A stretch of DNA of 64,000 nucleotides from Rhodospirillales bacterium. GTDB lineage: Bacteria > Pseudomonadota > Alphaproteobacteria > Rhodospirillales > Casp-alpha2. The stretch is taken from NCBI GenBank assembly GCA_021775095.1, contig JAJFII010000039.1, positions 1 to 64,000 on the forward strand. The letters run 5' to 3'. Made by a program: the position numbers and the translations under genes. The notes under the pieces are model-generated. The model had not been told where the DNA came from. It did not search any database and was given only the letters and a program-made list of their open reading frames with translations. This document shows positions 18,135-26,949 of the stretch, in pieces (the first letter of the stretch is position 1; every line of letters begins with the position of its first letter).

Positions 18135-18902
18135 ATGAACCTGCAGATGCAAAATATTGGTCATTCATACGAAGACCTTCAGGTCCTCGACGGGATCGAT
18201 TTGCACATCGACGAAGGCCAGATTGTCTGCATCGTCGGCCCGTCGGGATGTGGAAAATCGACCTTGCTGCGGTTAATCGGAGGTCTGGAAGTGGCCGACA
18301 GCGGGACCGTCCTCATGGACGGGGAACCACCGGAAAGCTGCCTTAATCCCCTGACCTATGTGTTTCAGGATTTTGCCCTGTTGCCCTGGCGCACCGTTGA
18401 AAAAAACATATCGCTGGTGTTGGAAGATCACCCGCTGTCACCGGCGGCTCGGGCGACAATCATTGACGATGTCTTGCGGCGCACCCACCTGTCCGAGTTC
18501 AAGGACGTGTTCCCCCGGCAATTGTCCGGCGGCATGAAACAGCGGGTCGCCATCGCCCGGGCCCTGGCCGTTAAACCCGCCGTTATGCTGATGGACGAAC
18601 CCTTGTCAGCACTGGATAGCCAAACCCGTGAATTGCTCATGGAAGACCTGGTCGATCTGTGGGGCCGGGAACGGTTTACGGCGGTCTATGTGACCCACAA
18701 TTTGAGCGAGGCGGTCCGCCTCGGTCATCGTATTGTCGTCCTGTCGCGCCGGCCCGGCCGGATCTGTGAGGTCGTCGATATCGACACGCCGCTCGATCAA
18801 CGCGATACCGCAAACCCGGAGCTTGCCCAAAAGGTAAAAATCCTGTGGCAGTTGCTGCACGACGAGGCCCGCGCCGCAGACCGGGAACTGGCAAATGTCT
18901 GA
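18135..18902 (+). CDS. NitT/TauT-type ABC transporter ATP-binding protein
   Basis: A 255-residue ABC ATPase of the SsuB/TauB class. Walker A is GPSGCGKST (~38), the Q-loop is in 'YVFQDFALLPW', the signature is LSGGMKQR, Walker B VMLMDEPLSALD, and the switch His is in YVTHNL. All are intact. It energises the inner-membrane permease encoded next. I chose the ATG at 18135; a GTG 13 codons upstream lies within a hairpin loop and adds residues not typical for the family. The 3' end overlaps the permease gene by 8 bases. Confidence 0.92.
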   Translation: MNLQMQNIGHSYEDLQVLDGIDLHIDEGQIVCIVGPSGCGKSTLLRLIGGLEVADSGTVLMDGEPPESCLNPLTYVFQDFALLPWRTVEKNISLVLEDHPLSPAARATIIDDVLRRTHLSEFKDVFPRQLSGGMKQRVAIARALAVKPAVMLMDEPLSALDSQTRELLMEDLVDLWGRERFTAVYVTHNLSEAVRLGHRIVVLSRRPGRICEVVDIDTPLDQRDTANPELAQKVKILWQLLHDEARAADRELANV

Positions 18903-19722
18903 ACAGCCGCCATCGCCAGCGTCGCCACCCCGGCCCACACCGCACCCCGTGCCTTTTCGCGGTGGCGGCTTTAACCCGCGCCCGCTCGGCATTGTCGGCC
19001 CTTTGGTTTTTGTCGGCCTGATCGGCTTGTGGGAACTGGGCTCCCAAACAGGGGTTATTGGCGCCTTGTTTTTACCGGCCCCCAGTGAGGCCTTTGCAGC
19101 GCTCAATGAACTGTTTCAATCGGGTTTTTTGTGGAAACATCTGTCGGCGTCCCTGCAACGCCTGGCCATGGGTTGGTCTTTGGGGTCCCTGGCCGGCGTC
19201 CTGGTTGGCCTTTCCATTGGATTGTTTTCCCTGGCCCGGGCTGGTCTGGTTCCGGTGGTTTCGGCGTTGTTTCCGATCCCGAAAATTGCTTTGTTGCCGT
19301 TGTTTATCATCTGGTTTGGCATCGGCGAAGGATCAAAGGTTGCGACCTTGTTTTTTGGCAGCTTTTTCCCCACGGTAATCGCCACCTATGGCGGTGTCGA
19401 TGCCGTCGACCGTGGCCTGATCCGCATGGGCCAGTCGTTTAATTTAAGCTGGCTGTCGATTGTCCGGAAAATTGTTTTGCCGGGTGCCCTGCCGGCGATC
19501 CTTTCGGGATGCCGGATCTCGGCCTCGATCGCCATCATCCTGCTGGTCGCAGCCGAAATGATCGGTGCCGAGTTTGGCGTCGGCGCCTATATTCTGCTGG
19601 CCGGCAATCTGATGGCCATGGACCAACTGATCGCCGGCGTCGTGCTGCTGTCATCCATGGGGCTTATTGTCGCGTTCCTGATCGGCAAGGCGGAACGGCG
19701 TCTGCTCAGGTGGCGTCGCTAA
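18895..19722 (+). CDS. NitT/TauT-type ABC transporter permease
   Basis: A 275-residue inner-membrane permease of the SsuC/TauC class with about six membrane helices. The proline-rich N-terminus (~1-30) is cytosolic. The coupling (EAA) loop is visible as 'ATYGGVDAVDRGLIRMGQSFNLS' to 'VLPGALPAILSGCRIS', the contact to the ATPase. It overlaps the ATPase gene by 8 bases and is the last gene of the operon. Only 17 bases separate it from the convergent SDR gene and no terminator was found there, so transcripts may run into one another. Confidence 0.92.
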   Translation: MSEQPPSPASPPRPTPHPVPFRGGGFNPRPLGIVGPLVFVGLIGLWELGSQTGVIGALFLPAPSEAFAALNELFQSGFLWKHLSASLQRLAMGWSLGSLAGVLVGLSIGLFSLARAGLVPVVSALFPIPKIALLPLFIIWFGIGEGSKVATLFFGSFFPTVIATYGGVDAVDRGLIRMGQSFNLSWLSIVRKIVLPGALPAILSGCRISASIAIILLVAAEMIGAEFGVGAYILLAGNLMAMDQLIAGVVLLSSMGLIVAFLIGKAERRLLRWRR

Positions 19723-19739
19723 GCAACGCCATACCGAGA

Positions 19740-20546
19740 TCAGTTACCGCTAATCTGGTAGTCATCGGCGATTGGCCAATGGGTACCCGCCGAGGCACCG
19801 CCATCGACCCGGATCACCTGACCTGTAATATAAGCCGAAGCGTCGGACGCCAGGAATATCGCCGTACCAACCATATCCACCGGATCCGCCATACGCTGCA
19901 GCGGCGTCACCACCTTGCCCCAGGCTTTCATGTTTGGGTCAGACCACAGTTTTGCCGTCAGATCGGTCAGCACAAACCCCGGTGCCAGTGAATTAACCCG
20001 CACTCCGCTGGGTCCCCATTCCGTTGCAAAGCCACGGGACATGGCACTCATGGCGGTTTTGCCCATGGCATAGGGCACAACCTGAGTGATTGGCGCATGG
20101 GACGACAAAGAGTCGATATTGATCTGACTGCCACTGCCCTGGAGGATCATTTGTTTGCCGACCCGCACGGACATCAAAAAGCTGCCGCGCAGGTTAATGT
20201 CGAAAATAAAATCGTAATCTTCGGCGGTAAACTCGACCGCTGGTTTACGGATATTCACTCCGGCACAGTTGACCAGGGTATCGATCCGGCCATATTTTTC
20301 GACCACCTGAGCGACACAGGTGTTAATCGCCGCCTCGTCGGCAATGTCGCAGACCAGCCCTTCAACCGAACCGGCTCCGGCCGCCAGCCGTTCGGCGGTT
20401 GTGCTCAAACTATCCTTGTCACGACCGGTGATAATGACGGTGGCGTCCCGTTCGGCAAACCCCAGGGCAATGGCTTCGCCAATGCCCCGGCTGCCACCGG
20501 AAACCAAAACCACACTGTTGCTGACATCAAATATATTCTCAGGCAT
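19740..20546 (-). CDS. SDR-family oxidoreductase
   Basis: A 268-residue classical short-chain dehydrogenase/reductase. The NAD(P)-binding motif is GGSRGIG (~17), the structural NCAGVN motif follows near 95, the catalytic residues are Ser (INIDSLSSH region), Tyr and Lys in YAMGKTA (YxxxK), and the C-terminal 'ASDASAYITGQVIRVDGG' is standard. It resembles gluconate 5-dehydrogenase-like enzymes, but the substrate is not certain. The ATG at 20546 is preceded by AAGGAAG; the longer open frame is not needed. It is the last gene of the minus-strand TRAP operon, 16 bases after the Gfo/Idh gene. Confidence 0.88.
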   Translation of the reverse strand: MPENIFDVSNSVVLVSGGSRGIGEAIALGFAERDATVIITGRDKDSLSTTAERLAAGAGSVEGLVCDIADEAAINTCVAQVVEKYGRIDTLVNCAGVNIRKPAVEFTAEDYDFIFDINLRGSFLMSVRVGKQMILQGSGSQINIDSLSSHAPITQVVPYAMGKTAMSAMSRGFATEWGPSGVRVNSLAPGFVLTDLTAKLWSDPNMKAWGKVVTPLQRMADPVDMVGTAIFLASDASAYITGQVIRVDGGASAGTHWPIADDYQISGN

Positions 20547-20562
20547 CGTCACTTCCTTGTTG

Positions 20563-21570
20563 TTAAACGTCGACCCATTGGCCGGTTTTGCCGGCATTAA
20601 ACACCGCGTCAATGACCCGCATATTGGCGATGGAATTTTCCAGCGATACGGTCACCGGTCCCTCATTGCGGATCGCCCGGGAAACCCCTTCGCCTTGCAA
20701 CATATACTGGTCGACGGTTGGAAATTCTTCGGTTTTGAGCCCCGAGCCAAAATTATCCTGACCATCGTCAATAAAAATCCGGCTGGGCCGGTCATTGGGG
20801 GCATTAAACGGCACTTCGACTTCGATCCTGCCGGTGGTGCCAACAAAGTTCATGCGCTGACGCAGGTTCATTTGCGTGGAACACATCCAGGTTGCCTGCA
20901 CACCGCCGGGAAAGGTCATGATTGCCGACGTCAGGCGGTCGGTTTTCATTACCGGGTCACGATCAATGACGGCGGCCAGCCGGTCCGGTTCCTGTCCGGT
21001 GACCAGGCGCGACGTGGTGATCAGATAACAGCCGATGTCATAGATACCGCCACCGCCGATGTCGACTTTATTGCGAATATTAGCAGGGTCGTCATTGAAA
21101 TAACTGAACATTCCCTGGATCGCGCGCAACTCACCAATCGCCCCGGTTTTGACCAGTTCGACAACCCGCATCCATTGCGGGTTATGGCGCACCATAAAAG
21201 CCTCTTCGACAATTTTGCCGGTTCGGTTGCTGACGTCGACCAGGGTTTCGGCTTCCGCCGCGGTCAGGGCGATGGGTTTTTCACACAATACATGTTTGCC
21301 CGCTTCCAGAGCCTGGATGGTAACAGGGACATGCAGGTGATTGGGCAACGGGTTATAGACCGCTTCAATTTCAGGATCGGCCAGCAACTCCTCGTAGGAT
21401 CCATAGGCCGTCGCGATGCCCAGTTCATCGGCATAGGCCTGCGCCGCCGCCACATCCCGGGAGGCAACCGCCATCATGTTCACAACGCGGCTTTTCATCA
21501 TCGCCGGGACGACGTGCACTCGGCCGATTTTAGCCGTGCTGATGACACCCCAATTAACCGGTTTATTCAT
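20563..21570 (-). CDS. Gfo/Idh/MocA-family oxidoreductase
   Basis: A 335-residue NAD(P)-dependent dehydrogenase. The N-terminal Rossmann fold begins 'NWGVISTAKIG', and the EKP motif that holds the cofactor and catalytic Lys is in 'HVLCEKPIAL' (~93-102). The C-terminal half is the alpha/beta dimerisation domain. Family members oxidise sugars, inositols or sugar acids. With the SDR and the 3-hydroxyisobutyrate dehydrogenase-like gene it suggests stepwise oxidation of a hydroxylated carboxylate or sugar acid brought in by the TRAP transporter; this is inferred. A GGGAGA-type ribosome site precedes the ATG. Confidence 0.9.
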   Translation of the reverse strand: MNKPVNWGVISTAKIGRVHVVPAMMKSRVVNMMAVASRDVAAAQAYADELGIATAYGSYEELLADPEIEAVYNPLPNHLHVPVTIQALEAGKHVLCEKPIALTAAEAETLVDVSNRTGKIVEEAFMVRHNPQWMRVVELVKTGAIGELRAIQGMFSYFNDDPANIRNKVDIGGGGIYDIGCYLITTSRLVTGQEPDRLAAVIDRDPVMKTDRLTSAIMTFPGGVQATWMCSTQMNLRQRMNFVGTTGRIEVEVPFNAPNDRPSRIFIDDGQDNFGSGLKTEEFPTVDQYMLQGEGVSRAIRNEGPVTVSLENSIANMRVIDAVFNAGKTGQWVDV

Positions 21571-21660
21571 TTCCGTTCTCCCAAGAAGATTTGTGATTGC
21601 GAGGGCCGTAGGATAGGGCTCAGGGACACAGATAACCAGAAATTTCCACGGCCGGATATG

Positions 21661-22548
21661 TCACCGTTCCAAACCCGCCATTTGTTCCAATATACGGCAT
21701 ACGGCGGCCGTATCCTGTTTGGCAAAACCGGCATCCAGGGCCTTTTTGTAAAGCCCAACGGAAGTCTCGAAAAGCGGTGTGGGGGTGTTTGATTGTTCGG
21801 CAAACTCACCAATAACCGTCAGATCCTTTTGCCAGACATCCATTTTCATGGCGGCGTCGTCATAGGATTGGTCGACCATCACCGGGCCCCGCACCTGAAA
21901 CATCCGCGACGCACCTGCCCCATCACCGAGAATTTCCAGCATCATTGCCGGATCCAGTCCCGATTTCATGCCAAGGGTCAACGCCTCGGCCGCCGCCACA
22001 TTATGTATGGCAACCAGAAGATTGGCGACAAATTTCATGCGGCTGCCGTTGCCAAATGCACCGACATAGTGACTGGAGCGGGCAACCATCGCGAACAGCG
22101 GTTTGACCGCTCGATAGGCCGGTTCGCTGCCACTGGCATAGATCGAAATGTCTTTGCTTATGGCCTGTTTACCGGTGCCGCTGATGGGCGCGTCCAGGAG
22201 CTCATACCCGGCCGATTGCAGCGCCGTCTGGGCGTTTTGTTTTTCTGCAATGCGCAGGGTCGACAGCTCGATAACAAACCGCCCCGTACCGTCGGTTTGA
22301 ATAAGACCACCACCACCGCCGACGACCGCATCAAGGGCCTTGGCCGACGGTAAGGAGGTCAGGATATGGGTTGCGTTTTCGGCGACGTTTTTGGGCGAAA
22401 GGGCGATTTTGACGCCGTTCCTTTGCGCTGCGGCACAGATCTCCGTGTCGATGTCATAACCCCAGACTGTGGCACCAGCGGCCACCAGATTGCGGCTGAT
22501 CGCGCCGCCCATGATCCCCAAACCAATGACACCAACGGCGTTATTCAT
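21661..22548 (-). CDS. 3-hydroxyisobutyrate dehydrogenase-like oxidoreductase
   Basis: A 295-residue beta-hydroxyacid dehydrogenase. The N-terminal NAD(P) motif GLGIMGG (~8-14), the substrate-binding 'DAPISGTGKQA' (usual form DAPVSGG, ~120) and the catalytic Lys in 'GNGSRMKFVANLL' (usual GxGxxxKxxNN) are present. Family substrates include 3-hydroxyisobutyrate, tartronate semialdehyde and related acids. I chose the ATG at 22548, where the family begins; a longer frame reaches into the upstream quinone-reductase gene. It is the fifth gene of the TRAP operon. Confidence 0.88.
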   Translation of the reverse strand: MNNAVGVIGLGIMGGAISRNLVAAGATVWGYDIDTEICAAAQRNGVKIALSPKNVAENATHILTSLPSAKALDAVVGGGGGLIQTDGTGRFVIELSTLRIAEKQNAQTALQSAGYELLDAPISGTGKQAISKDISIYASGSEPAYRAVKPLFAMVARSSHYVGAFGNGSRMKFVANLLVAIHNVAAAEALTLGMKSGLDPAMMLEILGDGAGASRMFQVRGPVMVDQSYDDAAMKMDVWQKDLTVIGEFAEQSNTPTPLFETSVGLYKKALDAGFAKQDTAAVCRILEQMAGLER

Positions 22549-22564
22549 AAGATACTGCCCCGCA

Positions 22565-23548
22565 TCAGAGATTGGGTAAAAGCACACTGGAGCCGGTCGT
22601 CAGCCCCATCTCCAGGTCGCGATGGGCTTTGACAACCTGATCGAAGGGATAACGCTGAGAGATGTTGACCTGCAAAGTGCCGTTTAACAGATGGTTAAAG
22701 ACCGCATTGGCCGACATATCCAGTTCCGCGCGTGACGCGGTATAGGTTACCAGGGTCGGGCGCGTAAAATATAAGGACCCGGCCTTTTGCAAGCTCGACG
22801 GTGCGACCGCCGGTGCTTCGCCGGTAACCGATCCAAAGGAGACAAAAAATCCGCGTGGTGCGAGAGAATTTAACGACGCGTCAAACGTTGCAGCACCGAT
22901 CGGATCGTACACAACGGGCACACCACGGCCACCGGTAATCTGTTTGACCCGGCCAGCAATATCGTCTGTTTTGCGATCAATGGTATGGCGATAACCGTTG
23001 GTCATTGCGACCGCACATTTATCGGCACCACCGGCGACGCCAATCATTTCGGCACCCAGATGGTTTCCCCATTGACCGGCCAACTGGCCGACACCGCCCG
23101 ACGCCGCGTGAAACAACACCTGCTCGCCGGCCCGAACCGGGTAGGTTCGGTTTAACAAATATTCGACTGTCATGCCTTTTAACAAAACCGCTGCCGCCAT
23201 TTCATCGGAAATGCCTTCGGGAATTTTTACCAGACGGGCCGCCGGAAACAATCGATGGGTCGCATATGACCCCGGTGCTCCGCCCGCATAAACCACACGG
23301 TCGCCGGCCTTTACGTCGGTCACATCCGGCCCCACCTCGAGGACAACTCCGGCGGCTTCTGAGCCGACGCCACTGGGCAACTGCATGGGATATTGTCCGC
23401 CACGATGATAAATATCGATAAAATTGAGGCCAATAGCCGTCTGTTCAATCAGTGCCTCGCCACTGCCGGGTGCCGCCAGGTCCTGATCCCTGATTTGCAA
23501 GACACTGGGGTCCCCCTGGGCCTCGAAGATAACGACCTGGGCTTTCAT
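22565..23548 (-). CDS. NADPH:quinone reductase-like medium-chain dehydrogenase
   Basis: A 327-residue zinc-free medium-chain dehydrogenase of the quinone oxidoreductase (QOR) group. The GroES-like N-terminal domain has 'IGLNFIDIYHRGGQYP', typical of QOR, and 'GSEAAGVV'. The cofactor domain shows 'HAASGGVGQLAGQW' (AAxGGVG motif). No structural-zinc cysteines are seen. It reduces quinones or enals with NADPH. A good AGGAGA ribosome site precedes the ATG. It sits 27 bases after the TRAP large-permease gene in the same operon, so it may act on an intermediate of the imported substrate. Confidence 0.9.
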   Translation of the reverse strand: MKAQVVIFEAQGDPSVLQIRDQDLAAPGSGEALIEQTAIGLNFIDIYHRGGQYPMQLPSGVGSEAAGVVLEVGPDVTDVKAGDRVVYAGGAPGSYATHRLFPAARLVKIPEGISDEMAAAVLLKGMTVEYLLNRTYPVRAGEQVLFHAASGGVGQLAGQWGNHLGAEMIGVAGGADKCAVAMTNGYRHTIDRKTDDIAGRVKQITGGRGVPVVYDPIGAATFDASLNSLAPRGFFVSFGSVTGEAPAVAPSSLQKAGSLYFTRPTLVTYTASRAELDMSANAVFNHLLNGTLQVNISQRYPFDQVVKAHRDLEMGLTTGSSVLLPNL

Positions 23549-23575
23549 TTGGCTCTCCTGACGGCGGCGTTGGTT

Positions 23576-24946
23576 TTAGTTAAACAACAAATGGGGTAAA
23601 TAAGTGGCGATCGCGGGAAACGCGATGATCGCGATCATGGCAATCAACATAATAACCCAATAGGGGGTCGAGCTAATGAAAATCGGGACCACACTCATAT
23701 CCGGATCGATTTCCTGGATCGATGCTTTAACCGTATAAACCAGCAAACCAAAGGGCGGGGTCAATAATCCAGCCTCGATGGCAATGATACCGATGATCGC
23801 AAAGGCCACGGGATCGTAGCCGATTTTTACGGCGATCGGCGCAAATATAGCGGCGGTCAATAACATGATGGAAATCGAGTCGATAATCATGCCCAGGGCA
23901 AACCAGATCAAAACCATGACCGTTATAATCATCCAGGGTTCCATGCCCGAGCCGATGAACACCCCTTCAATGGCATTGGCCAAGCCGGTCATGGCCAGGG
24001 TTCTGGAATAAAGCGAGGCGGCAACCAGGAGCAACAGGATCGGTGCCGAAGTGCGGCCCACCAACAAAATGGAATCGATCACATCGCGAAACCGCATGCC
24101 TTTGATCAGGCCGAGGACCAGCCCAATGAGGGCACCGGCGCCGGCACCTTCTGTTGGCGTAAAGACGCCAAACCAGATGCCACCCAAAACTGCAACGATG
24201 ACAACAACGATGCCGACCAGGCTGATCAGGAACTGGGTGTTTGAAATATCGTCTTCGCCGGCTGCTTGATCGGCGGCGGCGGACCTTAAATCTTGTGCAT
24301 CCTTACCCATGCCGACGGTCGCCGGTTGGAACAGCGCCACGCCAATGACGTAGAGAATAAACAGGCTGGCCAACAGCAATCCGGGCATCACCCCGGCAGC
24401 AAAAATCTGACCAATGGATTGTTCCGTCAGGATGCCCCAGACAATCATCAGCACCGATGGCGGAATCAACATGCCGAGGCAGCTCGAGCCGGCGACCGTA
24501 CCAAGGGCAAACCCCTTATGGTACCCAAACCGTTTCATTTCTGGATAAGCGATCCGTGAAAAAGCGGCGGCCGAGGCAATGCTGACGCCGGTGACAAAGG
24601 AAAACAGGGCGTTGCCGATAATCGTGGCGATCGCCAGCCGGCCCGGAATATGATGTAACAACCGATTGATGCCCCGGTACACATCGGTAACCACGCCGGA
24701 TTTACCGATAAACTCGCCCATCAGCATGAACAACGGAATAACTGCAAAAACATAGGCCCGAATGGCTTCGTAGGCGGTCGCCGCCAGCATCCGTTGGACC
24801 GTCGCAAAGGCATAGGAATCGGCACCGGTGACCAAAAAGATGCCCAGCGCACTGGTCATTCCGAGGGCAATGGCAATATGAACGCCGATCGCCACCAGGA
24901 CGATCAGGCTGACAATCAGCAAAACGGCAGTATTGACTTCGAACAC
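23576..24946 (-). CDS. dctM: TRAP transporter large permease (DctM family)
   Basis: A 456-residue membrane protein with twelve or more hydrophobic segments, the sodium-coupled transport subunit of a TRAP transporter. DctM hallmarks include 'IPLFMLMGEFIGKSG', 'GLGTVAGSSCLGMLIPPS'-type text (here ALGTVAGSSCLGMLIPPSV) and 'FTPTEGAGAGALIGL'. A ~30-residue hydrophilic loop around 215-245 (KDAQDLRSAAADQAAGEDD) is somewhat longer than usual. The start is a GTG. It follows the small-permease gene by 30 bases. Substrate class (dicarboxylates, sugar acids, 2-oxo acids) is not predictable from this subunit. Confidence 0.92.
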   Translation of the reverse strand: MFEVNTAVLLIVSLIVLVAIGVHIAIALGMTSALGIFLVTGADSYAFATVQRMLAATAYEAIRAYVFAVIPLFMLMGEFIGKSGVVTDVYRGINRLLHHIPGRLAIATIIGNALFSFVTGVSIASAAAFSRIAYPEMKRFGYHKGFALGTVAGSSCLGMLIPPSVLMIVWGILTEQSIGQIFAAGVMPGLLLASLFILYVIGVALFQPATVGMGKDAQDLRSAAADQAAGEDDISNTQFLISLVGIVVVIVAVLGGIWFGVFTPTEGAGAGALIGLVLGLIKGMRFRDVIDSILLVGRTSAPILLLLVAASLYSRTLAMTGLANAIEGVFIGSGMEPWMIITVMVLIWFALGMIIDSISIMLLTAAIFAPIAVKIGYDPVAFAIIGIIAIEAGLLTPPFGLLVYTVKASIQEIDPDMSVVPIFISSTPYWVIMLIAMIAIIAFPAIATYLPHLLFN

Positions 24947-24976
24947 GGGACTAAACTCACTTATTGCCGGTGGGGG

Positions 24977-25501
24977 TTAATGGGAAGCGACATCCGCAGC
25001 GTCATCGTTGACCATGGATTCGGGTTTAAAGACATCAATATAAGCCAGGACCAGGTAATTGATAAAAGCCAGAGCGCTGCCAAACAGTACGGTCCAGCGG
25101 GCCGGCCAGGACGGGACCTGTAAGGCACCCTCTCCCTCATATTCGCCCTCGACGTAGGAAAGGATGCTTTCCTCCCAACCGCCGGTAATAATCATTAAAA
25201 AAAACGCGGCACCGAGCAGGTAACCAATGGCCAGGAACAACCGTTGCACCTTATCGGGCAGGTGGATCACCAAAAAGTCGGCGCGCAACATAGAGCGGCT
25301 GCGAATGGCGTAGCCAACCTGCAAAAAGACGACAATGACGATCGATGCGGCAACAATTTCCGCCGTACCGTAGATCGGTGAGTCAAAGACAAAACGACCG
25401 ATGATGTTGCCCATAACCAGAAATGCCAATCCGAAAGCCCAGGCCGCCGCAACGACCATCAAAAATTTGGACAGGCGATCACTGAAGGTAATGAGCGACA
25501 A
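24977..25501 (-). CDS. dctQ: TRAP transporter small permease (DctQ family)
   Basis: A 174-residue membrane protein with four hydrophobic segments, the DctQ partner that pairs with DctM. The first helix region reads 'MVVAAAWAFGLAFLVMGNIIGRFVFDSPI', with the family-typical 'GRFVFDSP' (key residues only). The start codon is TTG at 25501, supported by a GGGGAGA ribosome site six bases upstream; no ATG is in a comparable position. A strong hairpin lies between this gene and the binding-protein gene upstream. C-terminal tail is acidic and cytosolic. Confidence 0.85.
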   Translation of the reverse strand: MSLITFSDRLSKFLMVVAAAWAFGLAFLVMGNIIGRFVFDSPIYGTAEIVAASIVIVVFLQVGYAIRSRSMLRADFLVIHLPDKVQRLFLAIGYLLGAAFFLMIITGGWEESILSYVEGEYEGEGALQVPSWPARWTVLFGSALAFINYLVLAYIDVFKPESMVNDDAADVASH

Positions 25502-25548
25502 ATTGGTTCTCCCCGGGGCCTGTAAGATGACGATGCGTCAAGCTGCAC

Positions 25549-25586
25549 TGCCGACCAAAGGTATAACAGCATGCCTTTGGTCGGCA
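25549..25586 (-). promoter_or_regulatory. Intercistronic hairpin between dctP and dctQ
   Basis: A perfect 13-base-pair stem, TGCCGACCAAAGG (25549-25561) with CCTTTGGTCGGCA (25574-25586), and a 12-base loop. It lies in the 135-base gap after the TRAP binding-protein gene and before the small permease. There is no T-run in the direction of transcription, so mRNA stabilisation or partial attenuation is more likely than full termination. Confidence 0.75.
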
Positions 25587-25636
25587 ATCAACAGATCGAA
25601 CGGGCCAAAGATAATGGCCTTATTTCGATGTTGCGC

Positions 25637-26722
25637 CTATTTGACGACGTAACGCACGGGCCACGTATAACCAACCTTTTCGGCTTCATCCAAGGTCGCG
25701 TTCAAGATCGCCTTGGCTGGAAAACCTTTTGCTTCAAGTTCATCGGCATAGGCCTGCGGCCAATCCTTAAGCCGCTGTGCCCAGTCCAGGCGGACGGAGG
25801 CCGGCAGGTCGGTGACCGTAATATTTTTGCGCAACCAGTCCATATCTTTCTCGTAACCGGCTTTGTTGAAAACCCCGGTTTGCACGGAATAACGGTCGGC
25901 AACTTCCTGGATGATCGGCCTGACTTCTGCCGGCAGGCTGTTCCAGAACCGATTGTTGACGTTCAGGGCATGCCAGGTAATGGAACCAAAACCAATGGTC
26001 GTGTAATATTTTCCGACCTCATGCAACTTAAAGACCGGACCCCAGGCACTGGGGAACATAATACCACCTTCTGCAAGGCCGGTTTTAATCTTCTGGTACC
26101 AGCCGGGAAGTCCGTCGGTTACCGGAATGATGCCGATACCAGCTTGTTTCATCCAGTTCAAATTCAGGCCAGCGCCAAGGATCTTGTGGCCCTTGAGGTC
26201 AGAAACTTCTTTCCACGGAAAGTTGGTGCCGAGGTTGTAACCGCCGTCTCCAATCCGCGCGAGCATGGTCTGATCGTATTTCTCGAAGGCTTTTTCAAGG
26301 CTTGGGAATTTTTTGTAGATGGCATTGGCAATGGCGACACTTTGCACCGGATCCATGGTGCCAAAGGGCAACATGATCTGGAAGGCGTGCATGGGTAATT
26401 TGGACGCTTCAAAACAGAAACAGAACCCGCCGATGTCGAGCACACCGTTCTGGATCCCTTCAAAGGTATCAAAAACCTTGGTTATCGAACCACTGTATCC
26501 TTCAATAAATTTAACCGTATGATCGGTATTCTCTTCAATTGCTTTTTTCACTTCAGGCTGAAAAAAGCTCTTCATAAGGCCCGCGTAAACCACTGTCGGG
26601 GGGTGGCCGGAGCCGATCCGAATGACGATTTCTTTGGCGTTCGCAATAGTGCTGACCGCTCCCATTAGGCCTGCGACGGCGATAACCGAAGCAACCGATG
26701 TTACCAAACTCTTAATTTTCAT
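25637..26722 (-). CDS. dctP: TRAP transporter substrate-binding protein (DctP family)
   Basis: A 361-residue periplasmic binding protein. The signal peptide runs to about residue 29 (hydrophobic ~8-26, ANA cleavage). The mature protein shows the DctP/TAXI-like layout, with 'IRIGSGHPPT' at the start, the acidic 'DTFEGIQNGVLDIGGFCF' region and 'RIGDGGYNLGTNFPWKEVSDLKGHKI' where TRAP proteins carry the ligand-anchoring arginine region (key residues only). A CFCF pair of cysteines around residue 101-103 is unusual. Strong GGGAGGA ribosome site. It is the first gene of a seven-gene minus-strand operon. The ligand is unknown. Confidence 0.9.
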   Translation of the reverse strand: MKIKSLVTSVASVIAVAGLMGAVSTIANAKEIVIRIGSGHPPTVVYAGLMKSFFQPEVKKAIEENTDHTVKFIEGYSGSITKVFDTFEGIQNGVLDIGGFCFCFEASKLPMHAFQIMLPFGTMDPVQSVAIANAIYKKFPSLEKAFEKYDQTMLARIGDGGYNLGTNFPWKEVSDLKGHKILGAGLNLNWMKQAGIGIIPVTDGLPGWYQKIKTGLAEGGIMFPSAWGPVFKLHEVGKYYTTIGFGSITWHALNVNNRFWNSLPAEVRPIIQEVADRYSVQTGVFNKAGYEKDMDWLRKNITVTDLPASVRLDWAQRLKDWPQAYADELEAKGFPAKAILNATLDEAEKVGYTWPVRYVVK

Positions 26723-26949
26723 AATAATCCTCCCGATTTATGGAAACCCAAACGGCACTTACCCCGCAATTTTAACATTACAAGGCGTGGCGTAAAGATT
26801 ATCTCTAATTCATCTTTGCAAGTCTGTCGAAAATGGTCGAATACATAATCTGACTATTGCTATGAAAATTCGGAATACAAAAATTGATTTCTATGCAAAT
26901 ACTGGAGGAAAATACGTGAACAATGGCCTAATGCAGTTCGAAATGGACG

